A DNA stretch of 64,000 nt from Perognathus longimembris pacificus (GCF_023159225.1 NC_063168.1:57515398-57579397), one strand, 5' to 3'. Positions 37,401 to 43,628 are shown, numbered from the stretch's first letter. The notes: generated by a model from the sequence alone, not told the origin. A program made the numbers and translations.

Positions 37401-39954
37401 AATTTTGTTCATTGTATTGTGGCATTAGGGACTGAACTCAGGACCTTGGTATGCTAGCTAAGCACTCTACCAATGGGCCATGTCCCCAGCAGCTCAGTCC
37501 TGGATGGGTGAAGGAAGCTAGATAATCTCTTGTAACCAATGAAATGTTCATTTGCTCACCTTGCAGCTTCCTGTGGCAGTGTGGGTGGCTCTCATGCTTC
37601 ATCTTATATGGAAATCACCAGGGCTCATGCTAAAATTGTGCCCCTAAGGGTCACCCACCAGGAATTTTTGATTTAGTAATTCTGGAGTTTCTTGAAACAT
37701 TCATCTTAATAAACATCCTTAATGATTCTGATACAGATGGCCCCTTCTTTATGCTTTTGGTGGAGAAAAGCCAAGCTCTGAAAGGAAATATTTTAATTAT
37801 TGTTTGCCCTTATGCCCATAATTCCAACAGCTCCTGAGTGTAGTTATGGGGGCTGCCAGTGTTGGTGTCAGAGTTACAGGTCATTTATTTCCTCCAGGCT
37901 AGTAACTGTGAGGTGAAAACTCATGTCCGATTTTGTTGATGCATAAAATATAATTATTTAGCATTGATAACCTTTGGATGGAACCTTGTATATACATGGT
38001 TTTGTCAGAGGAAATTATATAGCAAATGGTACAAGAAGTTTCCCATGCGATCCAGTCATCCGGGAGATGAATAAATCAGCACTTGATTAATTTTCACTGC
38101 CCTTTCCTACTGTTATAGTGCCAGAGGGGTCTTGCAAGCATCGGCAGCCTTCCTGGTGCCTGGCTCACTGCATGGTCTCCTGGATCTGTGCATGCACATG
38201 GAGGCTGGGGTGCTCTGACTGATCACCTGACCTGTGCTCTGTCTGTCTAGGCTATCGGGGAGCCGCCCCTGTTCCTGGCCTCCTCCATCTTCTTTGCTAT
38301 CAAGGATGCCATCCGAGCAGCTCGGGCCCAGCGCACAGATTACAATGTGAAGCAACTTTTCCAGCTCGACAGCCCTGCCACCCCAGAGAAGATTCGCAAT
38401 GCCTGTGTGGACCAGTTTACCACTCTGGTAGGATACCTCTCAAATACCCAGGCCACCGGGGCTAGGCTGGCAAAGTGCAGGGGAAGCTTCTGCAGAGAGG
38501 AGAGATGTCAGGCTCTTCCTTGCCTGGGCAGCGTTCACCAAGTGGTATGGAGCAGTCACTTGGACTTGCAAGAGGGTAATGGGAAAGCCCTTTATAGCTG
38601 CAGCTTTGCAGCTAGGCCTGCCTAGCAATGGGGGACTGGAGCATTCCCTGCTTTTTGTCAGGGTGCAAGGGATTGGTAAACCTCTGGAAGAGCCTAATAT
38701 TAGGTATCAATTGCTATCATTTTGGGGATCTTTTTTTTGTTAAAATCACTCTGGAGATGATGGGAGGAGACTGATACGGTCAGATCCTATTGCCTCATGT
38801 GACTATGTGCCACGTTGATATTAGAGACACAGAAGTGGCCCTGAGGGTGGTGCAACCCCTTGGAGACCCAGATATCTGCTTTATATGGAAGATAGGTCTT
38901 TCCATGTAGGAGTCTCTGTAGTCCATGGTCATTAGGATCCCCTTGAGAAGCCCACACATGACACTTTTAGGGATCAATGTGTGGCAGGAGACAGCCGGCC
39001 TGCTGCTTCTCCTGTTGGACTCCCAGAAGCAGCCCCACTGGGGAGGCACGCTGGAGCAGTCTTGGTACTCACCTCTGTTGGGTTGGCAGGACTGGACTCT
39101 TCGTGATACTTTAGATGAGTTTCCTCCTTTTGGAATTTGGTAGGTCTTCTCATGCTTGTGGACACAAAGGGTTTCCCTTATTGGGAGGAGGTGGGAGCCC
39201 CCAGGGCAGCAAATCTGTCATCCTATACTTCAGCACTGAGGATGAAGGAGAGGCGTGGATCCCCAATCAGACCACCTAAAGTCTTTCACGAGCTTTCGCT
39301 ATGAGGCGAAAATAAGGCAGAGTCCTTTAGGATCTCCTAGGCTATGTAGTTCCCACAGCAGTGAAGCCATTTTCCTCTGACCCAGAACCTACTATGGCTG
39401 CCAGTTACTCAAACCCCACCTCTTCTACAGTAGTGGTATTGGTTCACACCGAATGGAAGGCGAGCTCGCCAATGGTGTGATGCAGGGCTCAGTCATGGAA
39501 AGAACCCTTCAGAGCCTGCAACCTCAAACGATTCTTTTTAGTATAGCTACATACCTGTGACCTAAATCCCTACAGGCCCCATGGGTTTGCCTGAGCAGAT
39601 AAGACTGAGTCTGCTGTGTTTTGCAAGCACTGTGCTAAGTGACAAAGGACCACTCCTAAACTGTTCATCATCAGCTCTCCGACTAGAGCCGACTAGAATG
39701 GCTGCTACATGGAAAGTGTTCAGTGAACATAAATGAATGACTAGGAAGCGAAGGGGTCCTGCCCATTCCCAATGGCTGAGACAATGTAGTAGGATTTGGA
39801 CTTGGAATGGTGGCTGGCAATATGGAAGGCGGGTGTGTCAGGCAGGGCAGGAGGGGCACCATCAGAGGATCCTGACAGTGAGAATTCTACTGCTCCTTTC
39901 CAGTGTGTCACGGAAACACCAGAAAAGTGCAAACCCTGGTCGCTGCGGGTCTGA
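3661..39954 (+). CDS. XDH: Xanthine dehydrogenase/oxidase, 30 C-terminal coding exons (5' exons outside the window)
   Basis: XDH oxidises hypoxanthine to xanthine and xanthine to uric acid in the cytosol, passing electrons from a molybdenum cofactor through two 2Fe-2S clusters to FAD and then NAD+ or O2. Thirty exons with GT-AG junctions join into one open frame of 3507 bases (1168 residues plus stop). By bovine-type numbering it runs from D165 to V1332: the linker after the iron-sulfur domains, the FAD domain (about 225-530), a second linker, and the molybdopterin domain (about 590-1332). Mo-site residues Q767, E802, R880, F914, F1009, A1078, A1079 and E1261 are all present. E802 and R880 separate XDH from aldehyde oxidase, which has Val and Met there. 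C535, C992, C1317 and C1325, used in the reversible switch to the oxidase form, are kept. No frameshift or premature stop was seen. The spliced frame was assembled by eye and closely resembles mouse and human XDH. Confidence 0.97.
4040..4126 (+). CDS. XDH: XDH window exon 2, residues 188-216 (linker)
   Basis: The acceptor is TCCCTGCAG and the donor GTAGGT, with phase 0 at both ends. It encodes 29 residues including [21 protein letters not shown], the conserved linker just before the FAD domain. Confidence 0.95.
5292..5433 (+). CDS. XDH: XDH window exon 3, residues 217-263 (start of FAD domain)
   Basis: The acceptor is GTTTCCCAG and the donor GTGAGG; the exon ends one base into Gly264. It encodes the first part of the FAD domain. 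The V-V-G-N-T-E-I-G stretch, completed by the next exon, is the conserved loop that contacts the FAD pyrophosphate in this family. Confidence 0.96.
5533..5625 (+). CDS. XDH: XDH window exon 4, residues 264-294 (FAD domain)
   Basis: The exon completes Gly264 and encodes I-E-M-K-F-K-N through L-V-E-H-G-P-E, ending one base into Gly295 before GTAAGG. The acceptor reads CTCTAAG, with A at -3 instead of the usual C or T. Only 99 bases separate it from the previous exon. Confidence 0.95.
5679..5743 (+). repeat. (TG)n microsatellite in an XDH intron
   Basis: About 65 bases of TG repeats with two GAG interruptions, about 50 bases after exon 4 of the window. Confidence 0.9.
6250..6401 (+). CDS. XDH: XDH window exon 5, residues 295-345 (FAD domain)
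   Basis: The acceptor is TGTTTCTAG and the donor GTAAGT. It encodes I-T-F-G-A-A-C-P-L through Q-V-K-S-V-A. The Arg-Trp pair in L-R-W-F-A-G-K (about 335/336) belongs to the residue cluster whose disruption accompanies conversion from dehydrogenase to oxidase; both are kept. Confidence 0.96.
7663..7756 (+). CDS. XDH: XDH window exon 6, residues 346-376 (FAD domain)
   Basis: The acceptor is TTGTCCTAG and the donor GTGAGT; the exon ends one base into Gly377. It encodes [17 protein letters not shown], the second conserved FAD-binding stretch (G-G-N-I within the isoalloxazine/ribityl contact region). Confidence 0.96.
7978..8130 (+). repeat. Unclassified repeat with pyrimidine-rich tail, copy 1
   Basis: The block containing CACCCAGCTGATTTACTATG is followed by a CT-rich stretch. 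A related block with CACCCAGCTGATTCACTATG and a longer CT-rich stretch occurs in the next-but-one intron at 11099. I do not recognise the family. Confidence 0.6.
8150..8485 (-). mobile_element. Old B1-like SINE with adjoining tRNA-like fragment
   Basis: Read on the minus strand, a B1-like element ends in an A-run (T-run at 8239-8256). It contains the reverse of ACTGGCCTCAAGCCACGATC and ATTACAGGTGTGAGTCACTG. A tRNA-like fragment (AACACTCTACCACTTCAGCC reversed) lies beside it at 8150-8220. Confidence 0.6.
9471..9580 (+). CDS. XDH: XDH window exon 7, residues 377-413 (FAD domain)
   Basis: The acceptor is CTCCCTACAG and the donor GTGAGG. It encodes the [12 protein letters not shown] motif and S-I-E-I-P-Y-S-R-E. 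The phase closes to 0 at the 3' end. Confidence 0.96.
9994..10009 (+). repeat. G homopolymer run
   Basis: An uninterrupted G run of about 13 in the intron after window exon 7. It is likely to be length-variable and a possible sequencing weak point. Confidence 0.8.
11099..11455 (+). repeat. Unclassified repeat with long pyrimidine tract, copy 2
   Basis: The block with CACCCAGCTGATTCACTATG is followed by about 300 bases that are almost entirely C and T, ending about 70 bases before window exon 8. It is related to the copy at 7978. Long proline/serine/leucine frames across it are compositional artefacts. Confidence 0.75.
11523..11707 (+). CDS. XDH: XDH window exon 8, residues 414-474 (FAD domain, active-site loop)
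   Basis: The acceptor is CTTTTCCAG and the donor GTAAGA; the exon ends two bases into Lys475. It encodes [17 protein letters not shown], the loop near the flavin (published as about 423-433) that moves between the dehydrogenase and oxidase states. The acceptor lies downstream of a pyrimidine-rich tract several hundred bases long. Confidence 0.96.
12180..13200 (+). repeat. Degenerate triplet-repeat field
   Basis: About 1 kb dominated by imperfect GCT, ACT, ATT, GTT and TAG triplets (for example GTTGCTGCTACT, TACTACTACTAG) in the large intron between window exons 8 and 9. Leu/Val/Ser-rich open frames on both strands follow from the repeat and are not genes. Confidence 0.8.
13663..13837 (+). 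CDS. XDH: XDH window exon 9, residues 475-533
   Basis: The acceptor is TCTGGTAG and the donor GTGAGT. It encodes [15 protein letters not shown] through [14 protein letters not shown]. The last residues (K-E-H-P-T-D) are the variable start of the FAD-to-molybdenum linker, a region that also differs between mouse and human. Confidence 0.96.
14598..14681 (+). CDS. XDH: XDH window exon 10, residues 534-561 (switch cysteine C535)
   Basis: The acceptor is CTCTGCAG and the donor GTGAGT. The exon begins K-C-G. The Cys codon at 14601-14603 matches C535, one of the residues whose disulfide with C992 converts the enzyme to the oxidase form. Phe549 (14643-14645) of the interdomain cluster is also present. 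Confidence 0.96.
14990..15029 (+). repeat. (CA)n microsatellite
   Basis: About 20 uninterrupted CA units in the intron after window exon 10. Confidence 0.92.
15222..15492 (+). mobile_element. Type B SINE
   Basis: A B1-like half (CTGTAATCCTGGTTACTCAG) is followed by a short A-rich spacer, then the tRNA-like half (GTGACTCAAGTGGTAGAGTG as box A region, GAGTTCAAGTCCC as box B region) and an A-rich end. Confidence 0.85.
15718..15895 (+). mobile_element. Old composite SINE
   Basis: A diverged B1-like part (GAGTAGGAAGATCGCAGTC, GAGACCCTATCTGAAAAAT) is followed by a tRNA-like part (GGTGCTTACGTGGTTGGGTG and GAGTTCAAGTTC). Confidence 0.55.
16298..16467 (+). CDS. XDH: XDH window exon 11, residues 562-617 (start of molybdopterin domain)
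   Basis: The acceptor is TTGTTCCAG and the donor GTGAGT. It encodes the conserved entry to the molybdopterin domain, [24 protein letters not shown]. It ends two bases into residue 618, which becomes Leu after splicing; human has Lys and mouse Thr there. Confidence 0.96.
17625..17810 (-). mobile_element. Type A SINE (ID-like plus tRNA-like), diverged
   Basis: On the minus strand it begins GGCTGGGAATGTGGCTTAG and ends with GAGTTCAAGCCCCAGGACTG. It is older than the other type A copies by divergence and no clear target duplication is visible. Confidence 0.8.
18909..19032 (+). CDS. XDH: XDH window exon 12, residues 618-659 (molybdopterin domain)
   Basis: The acceptor is TCTTGCAG and the donor GTAAAT. 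It encodes [16 protein letters not shown] through [10 protein letters not shown]. The phase closes to 0. Confidence 0.96.
19033..20623 (+). other. XDH intron with no recognised element
   Basis: This AT-rich, unique-looking sequence lies between window exons 12 and 13. I see no exon, SINE or microsatellite in it. Confidence 0.5.
20624..20743 (+). CDS. XDH: XDH window exon 13, residues 660-699
   Basis: The acceptor is GCTCCTAG and the donor GTATGT. It encodes [12 protein letters not shown] through [11 protein letters not shown] in the first half of the molybdopterin domain. The intron before it (about 1.6 kb) is AT-rich and shows nothing recognisable. Confidence 0.96.
21489..21585 (+). CDS. 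XDH: XDH window exon 14, residues 700-731
   Basis: The acceptor is CCCCCTCAG and the donor GTAGAT. It encodes D-A-I-K-N-N-S-F-Y through [15 protein letters not shown] and ends one base into Gly732. Confidence 0.96.
21956..22203 (-). mobile_element. Type A SINE with 16-bp target-site duplication
   Basis: The minus-strand element (about 21972-22187) begins GGGCTGGGGATATGGCCTAG and ends in an A-rich tail. TCTATTGGCTTTCTTT occurs directly on both sides (21956-21971 and 22188-22203), an intact duplication showing retrotransposition into the XDH intron. Confidence 0.92.
22655..22779 (+). CDS. XDH: XDH window exon 15, residues 732-773 (Mo-site Gln767)
   Basis: The acceptor is TTCCCTAG. The donor is GTTGGT, with T at +3, weaker than its neighbours. 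It encodes [14 protein letters not shown] and ends S-T-Q-N-T-M-K-T-Q. The Gln codon at 22759-22761 matches Gln767, which hydrogen-bonds an oxo ligand of molybdenum. Confidence 0.96.
23306..23439 (+). CDS. XDH: XDH window exon 16, residues 774-817 (molybdopterin loop and Glu802)
   Basis: The acceptor is TTCCCATAG and the donor GTGAGT. It encodes the family signature [11 protein letters not shown]. The Glu codon at 23390-23392 matches Glu802, which binds and positions purine substrates and is Val in aldehyde oxidase. Confidence 0.97.
23851..23938 (+). CDS. XDH: XDH window exon 17, residues 818-847
   Basis: The acceptor is TTCTCTTAG. It encodes [15 protein letters not shown] and [11 protein letters not shown]. 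The donor AAG|GTTGTA has T at +3 and +5, making it one of the weakest donors in the gene, but the reading frame and homology fix the boundary. Confidence 0.95.
24911..24950 (+). repeat. (TC)15 microsatellite at the exon 18 acceptor
   Basis: Fifteen TC units are followed by ACTCACTCAC and then the ATCAG acceptor of window exon 18. The repeat acts as the polypyrimidine tract of that splice site. Confidence 0.9.
24956..25042 (+). CDS. XDH: XDH window exon 18, residues 848-876
   Basis: It encodes [19 protein letters not shown] and ends D-L-S-Q-G before GTAAGT. The last residue is Gly where human has Ser. The acceptor ATCAG is preceded by a (TC) microsatellite and a short ACTC run that together serve as the polypyrimidine tract. 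An alternative donor two bases upstream would break the frame. Confidence 0.94.
25893..25958 (+). mobile_element. tRNA-like SINE fragment
   Basis: GGCATTGCTTAAGTGGTAAAG followed by GCAGTTGCCTAGCAAGCAC resembles the 5' part of ID-like SINEs. It is short and isolated. Confidence 0.5.
26518..26709 (+). CDS. XDH: XDH window exon 19, residues 877-940 (Arg880, Arg912, Phe914)
   Basis: The acceptor is CTGCTTCAG and the donor GTGAGC. The codon at 26527-26529 is Arg880 (in I-M-E-R), which contacts substrate and is Met in aldehyde oxidase. [11 protein letters not shown] holds the molybdopterin-contact residues A910, F911 and R912, and Phe914 (26629-26631), which stacks on the purine. Confidence 0.97.
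26932..27077 (+). CDS. XDH: XDH window exon 20, residues 941-988
   Basis: It encodes [13 protein letters not shown] through [13 protein letters not shown] and ends two bases into Lys989 before GTAAGT. The acceptor reads TTGGGAAG, with A at -3 and purines close to the site, so it is a weak match to consensus. Homology leaves little doubt about the join. Confidence 0.95.
27742..27966 (-). mobile_element. Type A SINE with target-site duplication
   Basis: The minus-strand element (about 27753-27955) is flanked by TGTTCTGTTCT at 27742-27752 and 27956-27966. It lies in the intron before window exon 21. Confidence 0.9.
28069..28150 (+). CDS. XDH: XDH window exon 21, residues 989-1016 (Cys992, Phe1009)
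   Basis: The acceptor is CCCTTCCAG and the donor GTAATT. It encodes [21 protein letters not shown]. The codon at 28076-28078 is Cys992, the disulfide partner of C535. The codon at 28127-28129 is Phe1009, one of two Phe residues that sandwich the substrate ring. Confidence 0.97.
28555..28650 (+). CDS. XDH: XDH window exon 22, residues 1017-1048
   Basis: The acceptor is ATTTCTTAG and the donor GTGAGC; phase 0 at both ends. It encodes [15 protein letters not shown] and [13 protein letters not shown], a conserved loop of the molybdopterin domain. The start is closer to mouse than to human. Confidence 0.97.
29287..29415 (+). CDS. XDH: XDH window exon 23, residues 1049-1091 (Ala1078/Ala1079)
   Basis: The acceptor is TTTTCACAG and the donor GTAAGG; phase 0. 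It encodes [16 protein letters not shown]. The A-A-S triplet from 29374 matches Ala1078, Ala1079 and Ser1080, which line the Mo site and contact molybdopterin. Confidence 0.97.
29814..30056 (+). mobile_element. Type A SINE with 17-bp target-site duplication
   Basis: The element (about 29831-30039) begins GGCTGGGGATATGGCCTAGT and ends with an A-rich tail. The flanks at 29814-29830 and 30040-30056 are the same 17-base sequence with one mismatch. Both tRNA-like halves have recognisable box A and box B regions. Confidence 0.92.
30264..30338 (+). CDS. XDH: XDH window exon 24, residues 1092-1116
   Basis: This 75-base, phase-0 exon encodes [25 protein letters not shown]. The acceptor is TTCTTTAG and the donor GTAAGT. 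It sits between two type A SINEs in the same orientation. Confidence 0.96.
30866..31106 (+). mobile_element. Type A SINE with 14-bp target-site duplication
   Basis: The element (about 30880-31092) is flanked by AAAAATGAGCCCAG at 30866-30879 and 31093-31106. It has the same orientation as the copy at 29831, with XDH window exon 24 between them. Confidence 0.92.
31107..32478 (+). other. XDH intron sequence with no recognised element
   Basis: Between the type A SINE and window exon 25 the sequence is mostly AT-rich and unique in appearance. I see no exon or clear repeat. Confidence 0.45.
32479..32531 (+). CDS. XDH: XDH window exon 25, residues 1117-1133 (smallest internal exon)
   Basis: This 53-base exon runs from CTCTTCAG to GTAAGT and ends two bases into Lys1134. 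It encodes [18 protein letters not shown] type A SINE is inserted less than 100 bases downstream. Confidence 0.95.
32600..32840 (-). mobile_element. Type A SINE with 16-bp target-site duplication
   Basis: The minus-strand element (about 32616-32824) lies between CAGGCTGTTAGCTTGT (32600-32615) and CAGGTTGTTAGCTTGT (32825-32840), one mismatch. Confidence 0.9.
32920..33105 (-). mobile_element. Type B SINE, truncated
   Basis: On the minus strand it carries the B1-like half (CTGTAATCCTAGCTACTCAG with small changes), ends in the TTAACCACCAGAAAAC-like joint, and retains only part of the tRNA-like half. Confidence 0.75.
33106..34416 (+). other. XDH intron sequence with no recognised element
   Basis: About 1.3 kb before the (TG) repeat and window exon 26. 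Small open frames are present but none resembles a known protein. Confidence 0.45.
34417..34465 (+). repeat. (TG)24 microsatellite near the exon 26 acceptor
   Basis: An uninterrupted TG run of about 49 bases ends 62 bases before window exon 26. In the transcript it is a UG repeat in the sense strand. Confidence 0.93.
34528..34642 (+). CDS. XDH: XDH window exon 26, residues 1134-1172
   Basis: The acceptor is TCTCCCAG and the donor GTAAGA. It encodes [13 protein letters not shown] through [12 protein letters not shown] long (TG) repeat ends 62 bases before the acceptor. Confidence 0.96.
35354..35419 (+). CDS. XDH: XDH window exon 27, residues 1173-1194 (Gln1194)
   Basis: The acceptor is CCCTCTAG and the donor GTGAGG; phase 0. 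It encodes [22 protein letters not shown]. The final Gln matches Gln1194, a molybdopterin contact. Confidence 0.97.
36679..36867 (+). CDS. XDH: XDH window exon 28, residues 1195-1257
   Basis: The acceptor is GTTCTGCAG and the donor GTATGG; phase 0. It encodes [17 protein letters not shown] through [19 protein letters not shown]. It is highly conserved, with Gly for Ala at the third residue relative to human and mouse. Confidence 0.97.
37403..37493 (-). mobile_element. tRNA-like (ID-type) SINE fragment
   Basis: On the minus strand it reads CTGGGGACATGGCCCATTGG followed by a box-B-like GAGTTCAGTCCC, the 5' half of an ID-like element. It lies in the intron after window exon 28. Confidence 0.6.
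38251..38427 (+). CDS. XDH: XDH window exon 29, residues 1258-1316 (catalytic Glu1261)
   Basis: The acceptor is CTGTCTAG and the donor GTAGGA; phase 0. It opens A-I-G-E-P-P-L-F. The Glu codon at 38260-38262 is Glu1261, the general base that activates the Mo-OH group. The K-Q-L-F-Q-L-D-S-P and V-D-Q-F-T-T-L segments match mouse better than human. Confidence 0.98.
38428..39903 (+). other. Last XDH intron, no recognised element
   Basis: About 1.5 kb between the exon carrying the catalytic Glu and the last coding exon. No repeat or additional exon is evident. Confidence 0.45.
39904..39954 (+). CDS. XDH: XDH window exon 30, final coding exon, residues 1317-1332 and stop
   Basis: The acceptor is CTTTCCAG. 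It encodes [16 protein letters not shown] followed by TGA at 39952-39954. The Cys codons at 39904 and 39928 match the two C-terminal cysteines (C1317 and C1325 in this numbering) implicated in oxidation to the oxidase form. The full-length protein would be about 1332 residues, normal for mammals. Confidence 0.96.
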   Translation, partial: CVTETPEKCKPWSLRV

Positions 39955-40789
39955 GGAGAAAGCTGCTGTGTATTTGTGGGCCGCAATGTCACATCCAGCA
40001 TCAGGAAGCACGCGTCACCAAGCCCAGATCCGTGTAAGGAAGACGGCAAAGCTGTGATTCAGCTGGATGACAGAGGAAAATGGGATGCATTGCAAGATTT
40101 TGATCAACAAATATGATTTACAAACATAAGGATGAGCAAATTCAGAATTGTTTGGCCTGTATGGTTAAGAAGCAATCAGGGTGGTCATTTCAAGTCTCTT
40201 TTTAATCATGTCTTTGAGGTAGGTTTAGGAAGAGTTGGTGCTGTCCCCCACCCAGTGCAAAGCCTGTGTAACCCCAAGTACTAGCCTTTAAAGAGGATCC
40301 CACAAACTGCAAGAGCTGAAAAGGAAGGTCACGCTAAACCGTGAATCTTCCCCAGCAAACCTTTCCTTCAAACCAATGAACACCATATTCTAGACTCAGA
40401 TCTATACTCACCTTTCCCAATGAGGCAAGATTAAAACCTCTCACCACCTTTGGATCATTGAAGAGAATAAAGAATGAAACAAATTCAAGGTTAATTTGAT
40501 CTAGTTTTCTGAAACTACTTAAAGTAAAAATCACTCTGTCATGCAAAACTCCCACCAATTCACTTACTGAGAACTTTCAATGTGTTAGATTTCTTTGCCT
40601 TTTGTCTTTTTAAAAAATTGAAGTACCTTCTTTATTTTAAAGCCAGTATAATTTTCACCTAGGAACGATGCTGTTGAAATCAATATCATCCAGAGGGATG
40701 AGTCAAAAAGAGCTTGGTTCTTAGCTCATTTCTGTCTCTCTGTGTAACCTTCAGCTGTCATTTTCCTAATCTGTTTCATTTTACTGCAA

Positions 40790-40841
40790 AATAAATGTGT
40801 TGGAATAATCTCTAGGATCTTCTCCTGCTTCTATAAATAAA
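40790..40841 (+). promoter_or_regulatory. Paired polyadenylation signals, proximal candidates
   Basis: Two canonical AATAAA hexamers lie 46 bases apart, about 840-890 bases after the XDH stop codon. Their position suits a short 3' UTR. Confidence 0.5.
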
Positions 40842-41135
40842 TGACCCCAAAACTTCAGTTATGTAAGGGAGCTGCAGCTATCAAACACTTGGCTCCCTAT
40901 ACTATTCTGCAATGTCTAGACCTAATAACTGCTCAGATTCTTGTAGTTGAGAAAGAAAACAGGAGCAAGATGGGCTCATTGCTCAAACCTGATTCTATCA
41001 AAGCATAGTAGTAGGTAGACAGTTTGACATTGTCATGTACTTTCATTGGCTAAAACACCCAGCCTACCACACGGTCCACAGTCCTGGCCCTAGAGACAGG
41101 GGAAAGGATGTTGTTTAGTTGATGCATGAAGTCAC

Positions 41136-41141
41136 AATAAA
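41136..41141 (+). promoter_or_regulatory. Distal polyadenylation signal candidate
   Basis: A single AATAAA hexamer lies about 1.2 kb after the XDH stop codon, before the first clear downstream repeats. Confidence 0.35.
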
Positions 41142-41310
41142 TGCAACTGTCAGTTGGCTGGCATACGAGAAATGCTTATTAATCATTAAAGTCACATCAA
41201 ATACTAGCAATCTTACATAATGTAGCTAGCCTTCATTTCTTAAAGGCATACACCAAATACACACATGCACATCGGTGCATGCACATGCATACAAAATTCC
41301 TTTCTTTTGT

Positions 41311-41352
41311 GTAGTGTGGGGGGGGGTGGGTGTGGGTGTGGGTGTGGGTGTG
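41311..41352 (+). repeat. G-rich (GGGTGT)n tract
   Basis: A G-run followed by GGGTGT units, just past the likely end of XDH. It has enough G-triplets to form a quadruplex on this strand. Confidence 0.8.
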
Positions 41353-41572
41353 TACCTTGAACTTAGGGTCTAGGTACTGTATCATAGCTTTTTTTGCTCA
41401 AAGCTGGTACTCTACCACTTGAGTCACAGCTCCACTTCTGGTTTTTTGGTGGTTAATTGGAGATAAGTATCTCACAGACATTTCTGTCTGGGCTGGCTTT
41501 GAACTGTGAACCTCAGATCTCAGCCTCCTAAGTAGTTAGGATTACAGATGTGACCCATCCGTGCCTGGCTCC
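41353..41572 (-). mobile_element. Type B SINE
   Basis: On the minus strand it begins GAGCCAGGCACGGATGGGTC, contains CTAACTACTTAGGAGGCTG, and ends with the tRNA-like half bearing CTCAAGTGGTAGAGTACCAG. Diverged but complete in outline. Confidence 0.8.
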
Positions 41573-43255
41573 TTTGGTGTGTTTTCAATACACTGTCTCT
41601 TTTATAGCATGGTCAAAATGGGAAGAACTTTAAAAATCAAGCTAGTATTTACAGAAATTTATGCATATCTGTTTGAATAATTTCTGGAACATTCTGAGAT
41701 AAGATCTAAGATTTGTTACTTATTGTTTGTGAGGCTTTCTGAGCTGAACAATGATCAAGTCAAATTTCCCTGGAGTAAATAGATCCTGAGGCCAGAGCTG
41801 GTTAGTCATGAAAATCAAACAAGCAACTGCTTTTGTAACTATAAATCCTGTTGCTCTGAGGCATCCTTCTCAGACACTTTCCCTTGCTGTATCGTTTTTC
41901 TGTATTGTGCCTCAAGTCTAAAAGGTAGGATGCTTTTGGAATTACTCAGGATAGACCATTAACATTGCATGCAGTGTGGCACTGGAGCCTGCAGAGGGCA
42001 GTAGAAGATCATGAAGGAGACCATTCTCCCACTAGTCAGGCAGCTGGTTATGGCTAGGATACTGACTGAGCATCTCAGAGTAGATCAAATGTCCTCAAGG
42101 GCTTCTCCAAGAGCTGGGTTTGAAGCTGAGAGGCTGACAAAAACCTCCTCAAAGGAGCTCGTTAAAGATGTGGGCCAGCAGTAAGAACCTGAGCTCCAGA
42201 TGGAAGGCTAGCAGCGGAGGTGGGTGGGAGGGAGGATGGAAGGAGATTACTTCTTTGAGCATCTGCAATGTGCCAGGTGCCAAATTGAATGCATTACCTC
42301 CAGGGTCTCATTTAATCCTCTCAGTGGCCAGTGATTGGAATACTTAATTGGAGTAACCTGTGAAGGGAAGTCTTCCCTCTCACCATGCTGAGGGGCTTAA
42401 TTCTAGGTTGTTTATTCCTAGAAACCCACCATTACTCATAGACAGTCCTTGAGCTGGCCGATCAGGAGATCTGGCATATGTTGGGAGTTGATCTGCCTGT
42501 CTGAGTGGACTCCGCTCCGTAGGGTCTTGGAGGCAACAGATGTCTACTTTTTGCTTGTAGGCAATGCTGGGATTCCCATACCGGCATAGCCACACTGCTG
42601 ACCTGTTGCCAGGGCAGTGGACAGGGCTAAGGTGGTTGGGAAGCCAGGGTGGGGAGGACAGGATGGAAGTTGTAGGAGGAACCCAGGGTGAAGGATAAAA
42701 ACAGAAATAGTCCTGGCTGACTGATTTATGACTGGGAACATCCCTCAGCCCATAGTATTTTTATCTTTAGCTGAGCAGGAGCTTAGAAACCTATCAATGC
42801 ACTCCCTATTTTGGATCCTGGAACAAGGCTATTCATGACATGCAGCTTCCTTCAGCTGAGGAGGCCTGACACTGCCCTGGTGCCCACCTCACCCTGCCCC
42901 CCCACCCCCAGCTTGCCCTTTTGTTTCTATCCTGAAGTAGGAGAGGACATGTCACCAAGGCAGGAGACTCTTCTGATGACAATCTTGTCACCTGAAACAA
43001 AGTCATCCATTGATGGAAGTAGAAAGACCAAGGCTCTGCCCAAAGGGATGCTGGCATCATTTCTGCCCTTGAGCTGCCCTGGCCTTGGCCATGTGTAATC
43101 CCCCAGACCAACTCAACATCTTGGAGGTGGAAGGGCCTTGGGAACTACTAAGATCAATTCTTTTGCTTCAGAAATGAAATACCCAATCCCATAGATTGTC
43201 TACAGTTCCACAGATTTGTCTAGAGTTCCACAGTCCTTTAGTGACTGAGCCAGAC
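41573..43255. other. Intergenic sequence, no gene recognised
   Basis: Unique-looking sequence beyond the XDH 3' end. Open frames of up to about 95 codons occur on both strands near 42811-43111 but overlap each other antisense and resemble nothing I know. Confidence 0.4.
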
Positions 43256-43261
43256 TTTCAA

Positions 43262-43541
43262 GAAGGCCTTTGAGCCTGATGCCGGTGGCTCACCCCTGTA
43301 ATCCTAGCTACTCAGGAGGCTGAGATCTGAGGATTGTGGTTCAAAGCCAGCCTGAGCAGGAAAGTCCATGAGACTCTTATCTCCAATTAACCACCAGAAA
43401 ACCAGAAGTGGCACTGTGGCTCAAGTGGTAGAGTGCTAGCCTTGAGCTGAAGAGCTCAAGGACAACACCTAGGCCCAGAGTTCAAGCCCCCTGAACAACG
43501 AAAATAAAACAAAACAAAATAAAATAAAAATGAAGGCCTTT
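43262..43541 (+). mobile_element. Type B SINE, near full length, with short target-site duplication
   Basis: The B1-like half (GTGGCTCACCCCTGTAATCC) is joined through CCACCAGAAAACCAGAAGTG to the tRNA-like half and an A-rich tail. GAAGGCCTTT flanks it at 43262-43271 and 43532-43541. This is the best copy of the type in the window. Confidence 0.88.
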
Positions 43542-43625
43542 TAGCTCTTGGTTCAGGCCTGTTAACTGGAACCATGCATCCTCTAGTCAGATGAGCCTTT
43601 AGGTCAGAGAATTGGTATGTTGACT

Positions 43626-43628
<3 letters not shown>

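Larger units (their letters stand above)
39955..41160 (+). other. XDH: XDH 3' UTR, end uncertain
   Basis: Sequence after the TGA has no coding potential. AATAAA hexamers occur at 40790-40795, 40836-40841 and 41136-41141, so the transcript probably ends between about 40810 and 41160. Which signal is used cannot be decided from sequence alone. The limit given is the longest likely form. Confidence 0.55.

Noticed and set aside
3661..39954. Aldehyde oxidase (AOX) instead of XDH
   Set aside because: Glu802 and Arg880 equivalents, the F-F-P-G-Y-R and A-S-R-R-E-D-D segments, and overall similarity fit XDH.
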